A stretch of 34,821 nt of DNA. Origin: Rhodospirillales bacterium (GTDB taxonomy: Bacteria > Pseudomonadota > Alphaproteobacteria > Acetobacterales > Acetobacteraceae). Of the stretch, positions 26,449 through 34,211 are shown piece after piece. Made by a program: the position numbers and the translations under genes. The notes below the pieces were generated by a model. The model was not told where the DNA came from and made no database searches. It was given only the letters and a program-made list of their open reading frames with translations. The stretch spans positions 1-34,821 of the forward strand of contig CANHKG010000019.1 of the NCBI GenBank assembly GCA_947460455.1, written 5' to 3'. Every line of letters begins with the position of its first letter. Within the stretch, counting starts at the first letter, position 1.

Positions 26449-27381
26449 TCAGACCACCCGGTTCAGCAGGGCCTCTCCCGCCGCCAGGCGCCGCACATTC
26501 TCCGCCGCCGTCGCGAAGGAGCGATCGAATGTTCCCCCGGTCACCCAGGCCACGTGCGGTGCCACCACAACATTCTCCAGCGAGAACAGCGGGTTGCCCG
26601 CCGGCGTGGGCTCCTGCGCGAACACATCCAGACCGGCCGCGCCCAGCTGCCCGGACCGCAGCGCGGCCACCAGCGCCGCCTCATCCACCAGCCCACCGCG
26701 CGCCGTGTTCACCAGCACCGCGCCGGGCTTCATGCGCCCCAGCGCCGCGGCATCGATCATCCCGGCGGTTTCGGCCGTTTGCGGCACATGCAGCGAAATT
26801 ACATCGGATTCAGCCAACAACCCGTTGAGATCGCGATATTCATACGGCACGTCCTTCGGCCCGGTCGCGGTATAGATCACCCGGCACCCCAGCGCCGCCA
26901 GCACGGGCGCCAGCGCGGCCGGCACGGCCCCGAAGCCCACCAGCCCCACCGTCTTGCCACCCAGCTCGCCCAGCCGATCCTGCACCGCCGGCGCGGCACC
27001 CCAGCGCCCGGCCCGTAGCCCGGCATCGAACTGCGGCAGGCGTCGCAGGCAGGCCAGCATCAGCAGCAGCGCCATCTCCGCCACCGCGCGGGCATTCGCC
27101 CCCGGCAGGTTGCACACCGGGATCCCGCGCCCCTTCGCGGCTTCGAGATCAATGGTGTTCACGCCCACGCCGATCTTCTGGATCAGCTTCAGACGTGGCG
27201 AAGCGGCGATCACCGCGGCGGTGCAGGGCTGCAGCACGTGCCACAGCACCTCCGTCTCCGGCAGCGCCGCCATCAGCGCCGCATCGTCGCCCTCGGCCAC
27301 GAAGCGCAGGGACAGGCCGGGCAGGGCGCCCAGCCTTTCCTTCAGCGCCGGCCCGGCGTCGTAGTGCAGCAGCACATTCAC
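26449..27381 (-). CDS. D-isomer specific 2-hydroxyacid dehydrogenase
   Basis: 310 residues from a GTG start at 27381, which overlaps the TGA of the enolase-like gene (GTGA, 4-bp overlap). The NAD-binding fold has GKTVGLVGFGAVPAALAPVLAALG, where the usual GxGxxG is shortened to GFGAVP. The catalytic trio is intact: arginine in NTARGGLVDE, glutamate in DVFAQEPTPAGNPLF and histidine in VVAPHVAWVT. It interconverts a D-2-hydroxy acid and a 2-oxo acid using NAD(P)H. IQKIGVGVNTIDLEAAKGRGIPVCNLPGAN is typical of the phosphoglycerate/hydroxypyruvate dehydrogenase group. Coupling to the enolase paralogue suggests the latter makes or uses a 2-oxo acid. Confidence 0.88.
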   Translation of the reverse strand: MNVLLHYDAGPALKERLGALPGLSLRFVAEGDDAALMAALPETEVLWHVLQPCTAAVIAASPRLKLIQKIGVGVNTIDLEAAKGRGIPVCNLPGANARAVAEMALLLMLACLRRLPQFDAGLRAGRWGAAPAVQDRLGELGGKTVGLVGFGAVPAALAPVLAALGCRVIYTATGPKDVPYEYRDLNGLLAESDVISLHVPQTAETAGMIDAAALGRMKPGAVLVNTARGGLVDEAALVAALRSGQLGAAGLDVFAQEPTPAGNPLFSLENVVVAPHVAWVTGGTFDRSFATAAENVRRLAAGEALLNRVV

Positions 27382-28664
27382 TTCGAGCGCCCCAGCACGC
27401 TCCCGCCCGCGAAGCGCGCCAGTTCGCCCAGCGCCTCCTCGATGCGCAGCGCCTCGTTCCACTTCGCCATGCGCTCGCTGCGCGCGAAGCTGCCCACCTT
27501 CAGCTGGCCGGCACCCCAGCCGATGGCCAGGTGCACGATCGTTACATCCTCCGTCTCGCCCGAGCGCGCCGAGACGATCCCGGCATAACCCACGGATTTC
27601 GCGGCTTCCCATGCCTCCAGCGTCTCGGTCAGCGTGCCGCGCTGGTTCGGCTTGATCAGCACCGTGTTCGCCGCCCCCTTGGCCGCCGCATCGCGCACGC
27701 GCGACGCCTCGGTGACGAGGAAATCATCGCCGACAATCTGCAGCCGGTGGCCATAGGCCTTTGTGAACGCAACAAACCCGTCGGCATCATCCTCCGCCAG
27801 CGGGTCTTCGATGGAGACGATGGGATACTTGTCGATCCAGCGGCCGAGCATCTCGATCATCCCGTCGCTGTCGAGTTCCCGCGCCTCCAGCCCGAGCTTG
27901 TAGCGCCCGCCGCGCCCGAACTCGCTGGCCGCGATATCCAGCGCGATCGCCACCTGCTCGCGCGGCACGAAGCCCGCCCGCTCGATGGCGCGGACCAGCA
28001 TCTCCAGCGCCTGCTCGTTGTTGGTGAAGGCCGGCCACCAGCCGCCCTCATCGGCCACGCCTTGCAGCAGCCCGGCCTCCTTCATCAGCAGGCCGGCGTG
28101 GCGATACACCTCTGCCGTCCAGTCCAGCGCCTGCGCGAAGCTTTTGGCCGCGGGGCACACCACCAGGAAATCCTGGATATCCACCCGCCGCCCGGCATGT
28201 GCGCCGCCGCCGAAGATCTGGATCTGGGGCAGGGGCAGCAGGTCGGCATTCTCACCGCCGAGATGCCGGTACAAGGGCTTGCCCGCCTCGGCCGCCACCG
28301 CATGGGCATTGGCCATGGAGACCGCCAGGATCGCATTGCCGCCGAGCCGGGTCTTCGCTTCCGTGCCGTCCAGCTTGATCATCGCCCGGTCGACCCCGGC
28401 CTGGTCGCGCGCATCGCGGCCCAGGATCTCCTCGGCGATCTCCCCGTTCACCGCCGCCACCGCCTGGGTGACATCCCAGCCGCCGAACGCCGTGCCGCCG
28501 TCGCGCTTGTCCAGCGCCTCGCCGCTGCCGGTGGAGGCGCCTGCCGGCGCGATCGCGCGCCCGACGGCACCGCCGGCGAGCATCACCTCCGCTTCCACGG
28601 TCGGCCGCCCCCGGCTGTCCCACACCCGGCGCCCGTGCACATAAACAATCTCGTGCGTGATCAT
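27378..28664 (-). CDS. Enolase superfamily paralogue with altered active site
   Basis: 428 residues, full enolase length, with the enolase N-terminal loop (PAGASTGSGEAL) and barrel. Retained catalytic or metal residues (by alignment from memory with E. coli and yeast enolase): H156, E206 (VADEGGWW), D243, E286 (SIEDPL), D313 (VGDDF), K338 (LIKPNQRG), K389 (GQLKVGS). Two changes stand out. The histidine of SHRSGETED is alanine (A366, SARSGETED), and the glutamate of QEFM is aspartate (D165, IQDFL). GGWWP replaces GGYAP or GGFAP. The acid/base lysines remain, so dehydratase chemistry on a different phosphorylated acid is plausible; ordinary glycolytic function is doubtful. It overlaps the kinase gene upstream by 4 bp (ATGA) and the dehydrogenase downstream by 4 bp. 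Confidence 0.85.
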   Translation of the reverse strand: MITHEIVYVHGRRVWDSRGRPTVEAEVMLAGGAVGRAIAPAGASTGSGEALDKRDGGTAFGGWDVTQAVAAVNGEIAEEILGRDARDQAGVDRAMIKLDGTEAKTRLGGNAILAVSMANAHAVAAEAGKPLYRHLGGENADLLPLPQIQIFGGGAHAGRRVDIQDFLVVCPAAKSFAQALDWTAEVYRHAGLLMKEAGLLQGVADEGGWWPAFTNNEQALEMLVRAIERAGFVPREQVAIALDIAASEFGRGGRYKLGLEARELDSDGMIEMLGRWIDKYPIVSIEDPLAEDDADGFVAFTKAYGHRLQIVGDDFLVTEASRVRDAAAKGAANTVLIKPNQRGTLTETLEAWEAAKSVGYAGIVSARSGETEDVTIVHLAIGWGAGQLKVGSFARSERMAKWNEALRIEEALGELARFAGGSVLGRSK

Positions 28665-29668
28665 CGGCTCAGCTCATCCTCCCAGGCCCGCCGCACCGCC
28701 GCCAACCGACCAACCGGCCTGGCCAGCAATGCCCGCGCCACCCGCCGAACTTTGTCTCGCTCGGCCTCCGCGGTGATGTACTCCGCCGGAGACTTCCCAT
28801 CCACCCGCGCCAGGAACAGGCAGGGCAACAGCCGCGCCGCCCGCGCCTCGATCGCCTCAGGCGCCTCCCACTCCACGCCCGCCAGATACGCCCCGGCCAA
28901 GGCATCGAAGCAGGCCAGGAACCCCGCCTGGGCTGCCGGGGTCCAAAGACACTTCAGCAGCAGATGGTTCAGGCAGAACGCCAGGTCGAAGGCCGGATCG
29001 CCCCACCAGGCACATTCCGCATCCAGGAACACCGGCCCCTCTGGGCCCGCCAGAATGTTCTTCGGGCTCACATCGCCATGCACCAGCGCCCGCTTGTTCG
29101 CCTGCGTCGTCGCCACCAGCCCCAGCAGCACCTCGCGCAGATCCGGATGCCGAGACGCCGTTGCCACCAGATACGGCTCCAGCCGGATATCGTAGAAAAT
29201 AGCATCGGTCGCGAACCGCCCGGGCACCGACTCGTCCGCCGCCGTCGCTGCGTGAATCCGCGCGACTCGTGCCCCCACCTGTGCCGCGAATCCGGCATCC
29301 GCGTGCCCATCGCGCAGCTGCGCCTTCCACAGCGGGTAGTCTGCCTCCGGCAGGAACGCCATCGCCAGCGCGCCGGCTTCCTCATCCTGCCCCAGCAGCG
29401 CCGGCACCGCCCCGGGCGCCGCCGCGCCGGCCACGCGCATCCATTCCGCCTCGTAGCGATTTCGGCTCACCGGCGCCCGCCAATCCGCCGCCACCTTCAG
29501 CTTGCCCAGCGCCCGCTTCACGCAGATCGCCCCAGCCGGCAGCGCGATGCGCCAGATGTCCGACGACACCCCCCCGGTCAGCTGCTCCCCCGCCACGCCA
29601 TCCGGCACGTCCAGCCCCATCCGCCGCAACGCTTCAAGCAGTTCAGGAGGTGGCGCAACTGTCATCAT
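28661..29668 (-). CDS. Aminoglycoside phosphotransferase (APH)-fold small-molecule kinase
   Basis: 335 residues, protein-kinase-like fold. Visible motifs are the N-lobe lysine in GAICVKRALGKLKV, the Brenner motif VHGDVSPKNIL (H197, catalytic aspartate two residues on) and the metal aspartate in PVFLDAECAWWGDPAFDLAFCLNHLLLK. The family phosphorylates hydroxyl groups of small molecules, including choline, homoserine, sugars and antibiotics. As first gene of an operon with an enolase paralogue, a metabolic kinase making a phosphorylated acid is more likely than antibiotic resistance. The start ATG 29668 has AGGA 7 bases upstream; a second ATG follows at once. Its stop overlaps the next start (ATGA). 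Confidence 0.85.
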   Translation of the reverse strand: MMTVAPPPELLEALRRMGLDVPDGVAGEQLTGGVSSDIWRIALPAGAICVKRALGKLKVAADWRAPVSRNRYEAEWMRVAGAAAPGAVPALLGQDEEAGALAMAFLPEADYPLWKAQLRDGHADAGFAAQVGARVARIHAATAADESVPGRFATDAIFYDIRLEPYLVATASRHPDLREVLLGLVATTQANKRALVHGDVSPKNILAGPEGPVFLDAECAWWGDPAFDLAFCLNHLLLKCLWTPAAQAGFLACFDALAGAYLAGVEWEAPEAIEARAARLLPCLFLARVDGKSPAEYITAEAERDKVRRVARALLARPVGRLAAVRRAWEDELSR

Positions 29669-29716
29669 CCGGGCATCCTGTGCGCCACTGAGACTCCAGG
29701 CAACCGGGGGACCCGA
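29669..29716. promoter_or_regulatory. 48-base divergent promoter region
   Basis: The only spacer between the four-gene minus-strand operon and the plus-strand GMC oxidoreductase array. Both Shine-Dalgarno sequences (AGGA and GGGGGA) lie inside it. The core promoters must therefore overlap each other or reach into the coding starts, which makes shared control likely. Confidence 0.45.
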
Positions 29717-31333
29717 ATGGAAACGATCGAAGCCGATTACGTCGTTGTGGGCGCGGGCTCCGCCGGCTGCGTCGTCGCCGCCCGCCTGTCCGAAGACCCG
29801 AACGTGCGCGTGGTGGTGCTGGAAGCCGGCGGCAAGGACAGCAATATCTGGATCCATGTGCCGATCGGCTACGGCAAGACCATCGTCGATCCCTCCGTGA
29901 ACTGGATGTACGAGACGGAGCCAGACCCCGGCGCCAACAACCGCAAGCTGTTCTGGCCGCGCGGCAAGGTGCTCGGCGGCAGTTCCTCCATCAACGGCCT
30001 GCTCTACGTCCGCGGCCAGCCCAACGATTTCGACCATTGGCGCCAGCTCGGCAACGCCGGCTGGGCGTGGGACGACGTGCTGCCCTACTTCAAGCGCAGC
30101 GAAGGCCGCGTCGGCCCCGGCGATGACAGCCTGCGCGGCCGCGACGGCCCGTTGAGCGTCATCGATTTCGCCGCCCGCTCCCGCCTGTCGGAAGCCTATG
30201 TCGATTCCGCCGTCCAGGTCGGCATCCCCCGCAACGACGACTACAACGGCGCCACCCAGGAAGGCGTCGGCTACTACCAGAACACCATGAAGAATGGCCG
30301 CCGCTGGTCTGCCCATCGCGCCTTCCTCCAGCCCGCCATGAAGCGCCCGAACCTGCAGGTGATCACCCACGCCCAGGTGGAACGCGTGCTGCTCGCCGGC
30401 AAGCGCGCCACCGGCGTTGCCTACCGGCAGGGCGGCCAGAGCCACACCGTGCGCGCCAAGCGCGAGGTCATCCTCTGCGGCGGCGCCATCAACTCGCCCC
30501 AGCTGCTGATGCTCAGCGGCATCGGCCCCGCCGGCCACCTGCTGGAGAAGGGCATCGAGCCCATCCACGACCTGCCCGGCGTCGGCCAGAACCTGCAGGA
30601 CCATTTCCAGGTCCGCTTCGTCTATAAATGCACCGAGAAGGTGACGGTGAACGACATCATGATGTCGCCCACCCGCATGGCGATCATGGGCCTGCAATAC
30701 GCCCTGTTCCGCACCGGCCCGCTCACTGCCAGCGCCGGCCAGGTCGGCATCTTCACCAAATCCCGGCCGGAGCTGGACGCGCCCGACATCCAGTTCCACT
30801 TCATCGGCTTCTCCGCCGAGCGCCCCGCCGAGGGCCTGCACAAATTCTCCGGCTTCACCCAGAACGTGTGCCAGCTCCGCCCGGAAAGCCGCGGCGAGAT
30901 CCTGCTGAAATCCGCCGACCCGTTGGCACCCCCGGCCATCCACCCCAACTACCTCGCCGAGGAAACCGACCGCCGCGTGCTGGTCGATGGCCTGAAGCTC
31001 GCGCGCAAGATCGCCAACCAGGGCCCGATGCGCGCCTTCATCGCCAGCGAATACCTGCCGGGCGAGCAGGTGCAATCGGATGCGGAGATGCTGGAATACG
31101 CCCGCAACTACGGCGGCACGATCTTCCACCCGATCGGCACGGCGAAGATGGGCCACGACCCGATGGCGGTGGTGGACGACCAACTCCGCGTCCACGGCAT
31201 CGCCGGCCTGCGCGTGGCCGACGGTTCCGTGATGCCCACCATGGTCAGCGGCAACACCAACGCCGCCTGCATCATGATCGGCGAAAAATGCGCCGACCTC
31301 GTGCGCGGCAAGCAGCTCGCGCGGGCGGCATAG
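29717..31333 (+). CDS. GMC family oxidoreductase (choline dehydrogenase-like)
   Basis: 538 residues, FAD-dependent glucose-methanol-choline family. The dinucleotide motif VVGAGSAGCVVAARLSE is followed by the ADP-binding glutamate in VVVLEAGG. The first GMC signature is WPRGKVLGGSSSINGLLYVRGQ (82-103) and the second is INSPQLLMLSGIGPAGHL. The C-terminal catalytic pair is H471 (FHPIGTAKMG) and N515 (VSGNTNAA). Members oxidise primary alcohols to aldehydes and pass electrons to quinone or oxygen. No export signal is seen, so a cytoplasmic or inner-membrane-associated dehydrogenase is likely. It is divergent from the kinase-enolase operon. A long palindrome begins about 10 bases after its stop. 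Confidence 0.92.
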   Translation: METIEADYVVVGAGSAGCVVAARLSEDPNVRVVVLEAGGKDSNIWIHVPIGYGKTIVDPSVNWMYETEPDPGANNRKLFWPRGKVLGGSSSINGLLYVRGQPNDFDHWRQLGNAGWAWDDVLPYFKRSEGRVGPGDDSLRGRDGPLSVIDFAARSRLSEAYVDSAVQVGIPRNDDYNGATQEGVGYYQNTMKNGRRWSAHRAFLQPAMKRPNLQVITHAQVERVLLAGKRATGVAYRQGGQSHTVRAKREVILCGGAINSPQLLMLSGIGPAGHLLEKGIEPIHDLPGVGQNLQDHFQVRFVYKCTEKVTVNDIMMSPTRMAIMGLQYALFRTGPLTASAGQVGIFTKSRPELDAPDIQFHFIGFSAERPAEGLHKFSGFTQNVCQLRPESRGEILLKSADPLAPPAIHPNYLAEETDRRVLVDGLKLARKIANQGPMRAFIASEYLPGEQVQSDAEMLEYARNYGGTIFHPIGTAKMGHDPMAVVDDQLRVHGIAGLRVADGSVMPTMVSGNTNAACIMIGEKCADLVRGKQLARAA

Positions 31334-31340
31334 AGAAAAA

Positions 31341-31481
31341 GCAAGAAAGAAAGCGGCCACAGAAACACAGAGGCACAGAGAAGCAAGACCAGGCGAGAAC
31401 GCCCGCCATGAACCAAACTTGCTTCTCCCTTGCCTTGTTCCTCTGTGTCTCTGTGCCTCTGTGGCCACTTTCTTCCTGACC
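31341..31481. repeat. Long imperfect palindrome, CACAGAG family, copy A (no gene)
   Basis: The left arm (31345-31390) and right arm (31431-31476) are inverted copies matching at about 37 of 46 positions, and a weaker match continues inward on both sides to leave a loop of roughly 20-30 bases. Core units are GGCCACAG and CACAGAGG. The right arm is nearly the same as the arms of the GxxExxY element at 34155-34664 (AAGTGGCCACAGAG, then CAAGGCAAGGGAGAAG). It begins directly after the GMC stop and ends 24 bases before the next ATG, so readthrough RNA would form a very long hairpin. Confidence 0.85.
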
Positions 31482-31504
31482 CACGCCCAACCCAGGAACG
31501 GCCC

Positions 31505-32668
31505 ATGAGCATCTACTCCGACCTAGGCGTCCCCGAGATCATCAACGCCTGCGGCACCGTCACCCGCCTCTCCGGCGGCCTCATGGCCCCCGAGGTCGCC
31601 GAGGCGATGCGCCAGGCCAGCCTCGCCTGCGTCGACATGGTCCAGCTCCAGGCCGCTGCCAGCCGCACCATCCGCGAGGCCACCGGCGCCGAAGCCGGCA
31701 TCGTCACCTCCGGCGCCTCCGCCGCCGTCCTGCTCGGCACCGCGGCCATCCTCGCCGGCCTCGACCCCGCCCGCATGAACGCCCTGCCAGACGTGCCGGA
31801 CGGCAAGCGCGAGTTCCTCATGGTCCGCAGCCAGCGCAACATGTACGACAAGGCCCTGGTCGTCGCCGGCGCCCGCATCATCGAAATCGGCATCCCCGAC
31901 CGCTACTCCGGCCCCGGCGTGCGCGACGCCGCCCCCTGGGAACTCGAAGCCGCCATCACGAAAAACACGGCGGGGATCTACTACCTGGCCGGCGCCCAAT
32001 CCAAACCCAGCCTGCGCGACATCGCCACCGTCGCCCGCGAACACCGCCTGCCCATCCTGGTCGACGCCGCCGGCCAACTCCCCCCCGCCACCAACCTCAA
32101 CCGCTTCCTCGATGAGGGTGCGGATCTCGTCGCCTTCTCCGGCGGCAAGGCCATTGGCGGCCCGCAGAGCAGCGGCATCCTCGCCGGCCGCATGGACCTC
32201 ATCTCCAGCGCGCTGCTGCAGATGCTCGACCTCGACATCTACGAAGACGCCTGGTCCCCCCCCGCCGAGTTCGGCCCGCTGCGCCAGATGCGCGGCCTCC
32301 CCCACCACGGCATTGGCCGCTCCTGCAAGGTCGGCAAGGAGGAAATCGCCGGCCTCTGCACGGCGCTGAAGCGCTTCGCCAGCACCGATGAAGCCACCCG
32401 CCGCGCCACCTGGCTCGCCCGCCTGCAGCGCATCACCGAGCTCGCCGGCGGCGAGGGCCTGTCCATCGAAGGCAAGGCCATCCCCATCCTGAACGTGAAG
32501 ACCGCGGACCTCGACACCGCCATGGCCCTCGCCCGCAAGCTGGCCGCCGGCACGCCCGCCATCCACTGCGGCCTCGGCCGCCGCGACGAGGGGATCATCA
32601 CCGTCAACCCCGTCGCGCTGACGGATGCCTACGCCGAGGAAATCGGCCGCCGCCTCGCGGGCCGCTAG
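31505..32668 (+). CDS. SelA-like PLP-dependent enzyme (aminotransferase class V fold)
   Basis: 387 residues, fold-type I PLP enzyme. It opens YSDLGVPEIINACGTVTRLSGGLM, the pattern of the SelA/DgaE-like family in which a conserved N-A-GT-T-LGG segment starts the chain. VTSGASAAVLLGTAAIL binds the phosphate. PILVDAAGQLPP holds the PLP aspartate, and K215 in LVAFSGGKAIGGPQSSG is the Schiff-base lysine. It is too short for selenocysteine synthase and no selenocysteine genes are here. The better-known non-SelA members are D-glucosaminate-6-phosphate ammonia lyase-like enzymes and uncharacterised lyases or racemases. AGGAA lies before the ATG. It is followed directly by a palindrome and the DSD1-type gene. 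Confidence 0.82.
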   Translation: MSIYSDLGVPEIINACGTVTRLSGGLMAPEVAEAMRQASLACVDMVQLQAAASRTIREATGAEAGIVTSGASAAVLLGTAAILAGLDPARMNALPDVPDGKREFLMVRSQRNMYDKALVVAGARIIEIGIPDRYSGPGVRDAAPWELEAAITKNTAGIYYLAGAQSKPSLRDIATVAREHRLPILVDAAGQLPPATNLNRFLDEGADLVAFSGGKAIGGPQSSGILAGRMDLISSALLQMLDLDIYEDAWSPPAEFGPLRQMRGLPHHGIGRSCKVGKEEIAGLCTALKRFASTDEATRRATWLARLQRITELAGGEGLSIEGKAIPILNVKTADLDTAMALARKLAAGTPAIHCGLGRRDEGIITVNPVALTDAYAEEIGRRLAGR

Positions 32669-32669
32669 G

Positions 32670-32793
32670 AAGCAAGGAAAAACTCACCACGGAGGCACGG
32701 AGGGCACAGAGAAAGGCACGGAGTCGAAGCGTCACCTCCGTGCCTTCTCCGTGAACTCCGCGCCTCCGTGGTGAATCTTCCTTCTCCTTGCAT
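32670..32793. repeat. Long imperfect palindrome, CACGGAG subtype, copy B (no gene)
   Basis: The left arm (32682-32723) and right arm (32736-32776) pair over about 41 bases with five mismatches and one single-base bulge, leaving a 12-base loop. The unit is CACGGAGG, an A-to-G variant of the CACAGAGG unit in copies A and C. AAGCAAGGAAA precedes the arm, as in copy C, and a related GCAAGGAGAAGGAA lies inverted at the right edge. It starts within a few bases of the upstream TAG (32666-32668). Confidence 0.85.
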
Positions 32794-32848
32794 CTCCCGG
32801 CGCTCCGAAAATCGCCCTACTCTCACCCCCGAAAGAGGGAGAAATACC

Positions 32849-34147
32849 ATGGACGGGTTCATGCAGCCGGTCGCCGACATCATGCTCGACCACAAGACCA
32901 AGGGCATGCCCGGCGGCGTCGCGCCCTTCCCCATGGCCGACATCGCCGCCAAGGGCTGGAACGTCCTGAAGGAGGACCTCCCCCTCCCGCTCGCCGTCCT
33001 CAAGAAATCCGCCATGGACCACAACGCCGCCTGGATGCGCGATTTCGTCGCCCGCTCCGGCGCCGTCATCGCCCCGCACGGCAAGACCACCATGGCCCCC
33101 CAGCTTTTCGGCCAACAGGTGAACGACGGCGCCTGGGCCATCACGCTCGCCACCCCGCACCAGTTCGCTGTCGCGCGGGACTTCGGTTTTTCCCGGATTA
33201 TCCTGGCCAACCAGCTCGTCGGCAAACAGATGATCCGCTACGTGCTGGACGAGTTGAAGCGCGACCCGGCGCTGGATTTCTATTGCATCGTCGATTCCGA
33301 AGCCAACGTCGCCCAACTCGCCGCCGCCGCCCGCGAGGCCAATATCGGCCGCCCGCTCCAGGTCTTCCTCGAAGGCGGCTGGATGAACGGCCGCACCGGC
33401 GTGCGTGACCTCGAAACCGGCCTGCGCGTCGCCCGCGCCGTGAAGGCCGCCGCCCCCCATCTCGCACTCCGCGGCGTCGAAGGCTTCGAAGGCCTCACCC
33501 CCGCCGACCGCACCGCGGCGGAAACCCAGGTCCGCACCTTCCTCGATTTCCTCGTGAGCCTCGCCCAGTCCTGCGAAGCCGAGAAACTCTTCGCCCCCGG
33601 CGAGATCATCCTGACGGCCGGCGGCAGCGCCTTCTACGACATGGTGCTCGCCCGCTTCACCCATGCCGGCCTCTCCAGCCCCACCCGCATCATCACCCGC
33701 AGCGGCTGCTACATCACCCACGATTCGACCAGCTACCGCCGCTTCTTCTCCAACATCGTCGAACGCACCCCCGAAGCCGCCCAGGGCGGCGGCCTGCTCT
33801 CTGCCATCGAAGTCTGGGCCTACGTCCAGTCCCGCCCGCAGCCCGACAAGGTTCTTCTCACCGCCGGCGCCCGGGACATCGGCACCGACCCGAAGCCCGC
33901 CGCCGAAACCTGGTTCCGCCCCGGCTCCAACATGACCCAGCCGGAGCCCATCCCCCCCGGCTACCTCGTCACCGGCCACAACGACCAGCACACCCACCTG
34001 ACCGTTCCGGTGGATTCCCCGCTGCAGGTCGGAGACATGGTCACCTTCGGCATCGGCCACCCCTGCCTCACCTTCGACAAATGGCAGGTGCTGCTGGTGG
34101 TCGACGATGCCTACAACGTGGTGGGCGCGGTGCGGACGTTCTTCTGA
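32849..34147 (+). CDS. DSD1-type PLP enzyme (D-amino acid deaminase/aldolase family)
   Basis: 432 residues, fold-type III (alanine racemase-like) PLP enzyme related to D-threonine aldolase and eukaryotic-type D-serine dehydratase. K79 in VIAPHGKTTMAPQL is the PLP lysine. The barrel runs to about residue 250. The C-terminal beta domain contains GHNDQHTHLTVP and GIGHPCLTFDKW, the His/Cys pair that binds the catalytic metal in DSD1 enzymes. It probably eliminates water or ammonia from, or cleaves, a D-beta-hydroxy amino acid; the substrate is not determinable. The ATG at 32849 is preceded by AGGGAG 7 bases upstream, and an upstream in-frame start would run into the palindrome. It is followed by the GxxExxY element. 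Confidence 0.88.
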   Translation: MDGFMQPVADIMLDHKTKGMPGGVAPFPMADIAAKGWNVLKEDLPLPLAVLKKSAMDHNAAWMRDFVARSGAVIAPHGKTTMAPQLFGQQVNDGAWAITLATPHQFAVARDFGFSRIILANQLVGKQMIRYVLDELKRDPALDFYCIVDSEANVAQLAAAAREANIGRPLQVFLEGGWMNGRTGVRDLETGLRVARAVKAAAPHLALRGVEGFEGLTPADRTAAETQVRTFLDFLVSLAQSCEAEKLFAPGEIILTAGGSAFYDMVLARFTHAGLSSPTRIITRSGCYITHDSTSYRRFFSNIVERTPEAAQGGGLLSAIEVWAYVQSRPQPDKVLLTAGARDIGTDPKPAAETWFRPGSNMTQPEPIPPGYLVTGHNDQHTHLTVPVDSPLQVGDMVTFGIGHPCLTFDKWQVLLVVDDAYNVVGAVRTFF

Positions 34148-34154
34148 GGCAAGC

Positions 34155-34210
34155 AAGGAAAGTGGCCACAGAGGCACAGAGGCACAGAGAAGCAAGGCAA
34201 GGGAGAAGGC
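34155..34210 (+). repeat. Left terminal inverted repeat of the GxxExxY element
   Basis: It contains three consecutive 8-base units (CACAGAGG, CACAGAGG, CACAGAGA). Its inner end carries GGGAG, which serves as the Shine-Dalgarno of the enclosed gene. Confidence 0.85.
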
Positions 34211-34211
34211 C

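Noticed and set aside
31408-31479. Short frame MNQTCFSLALFLCVSVPLWP reading out of palindrome copy A
   Set aside because: It is simply a translation of the right repeat arm; there is no ribosome binding site and it is only 23 codons.
29717-34147. Beta-hydroxyaspartate cycle (BhcA-D) from the aminotransferase and DSD1-type enzyme
   Set aside because: The aminotransferase lies 23 kb away, no BhcB or BhcD homologue is visible, and the DSD1-type protein is longer than BhcC.
34107-34211. Longer start for the GxxExxY protein at ATG 34107
   Set aside because: The extra 35 residues overlap the upstream gene and translate the repeat arm (HRGTEAQR-type phrases). The TTG at 34212 has a proper Shine-Dalgarno and gives the normal family length.
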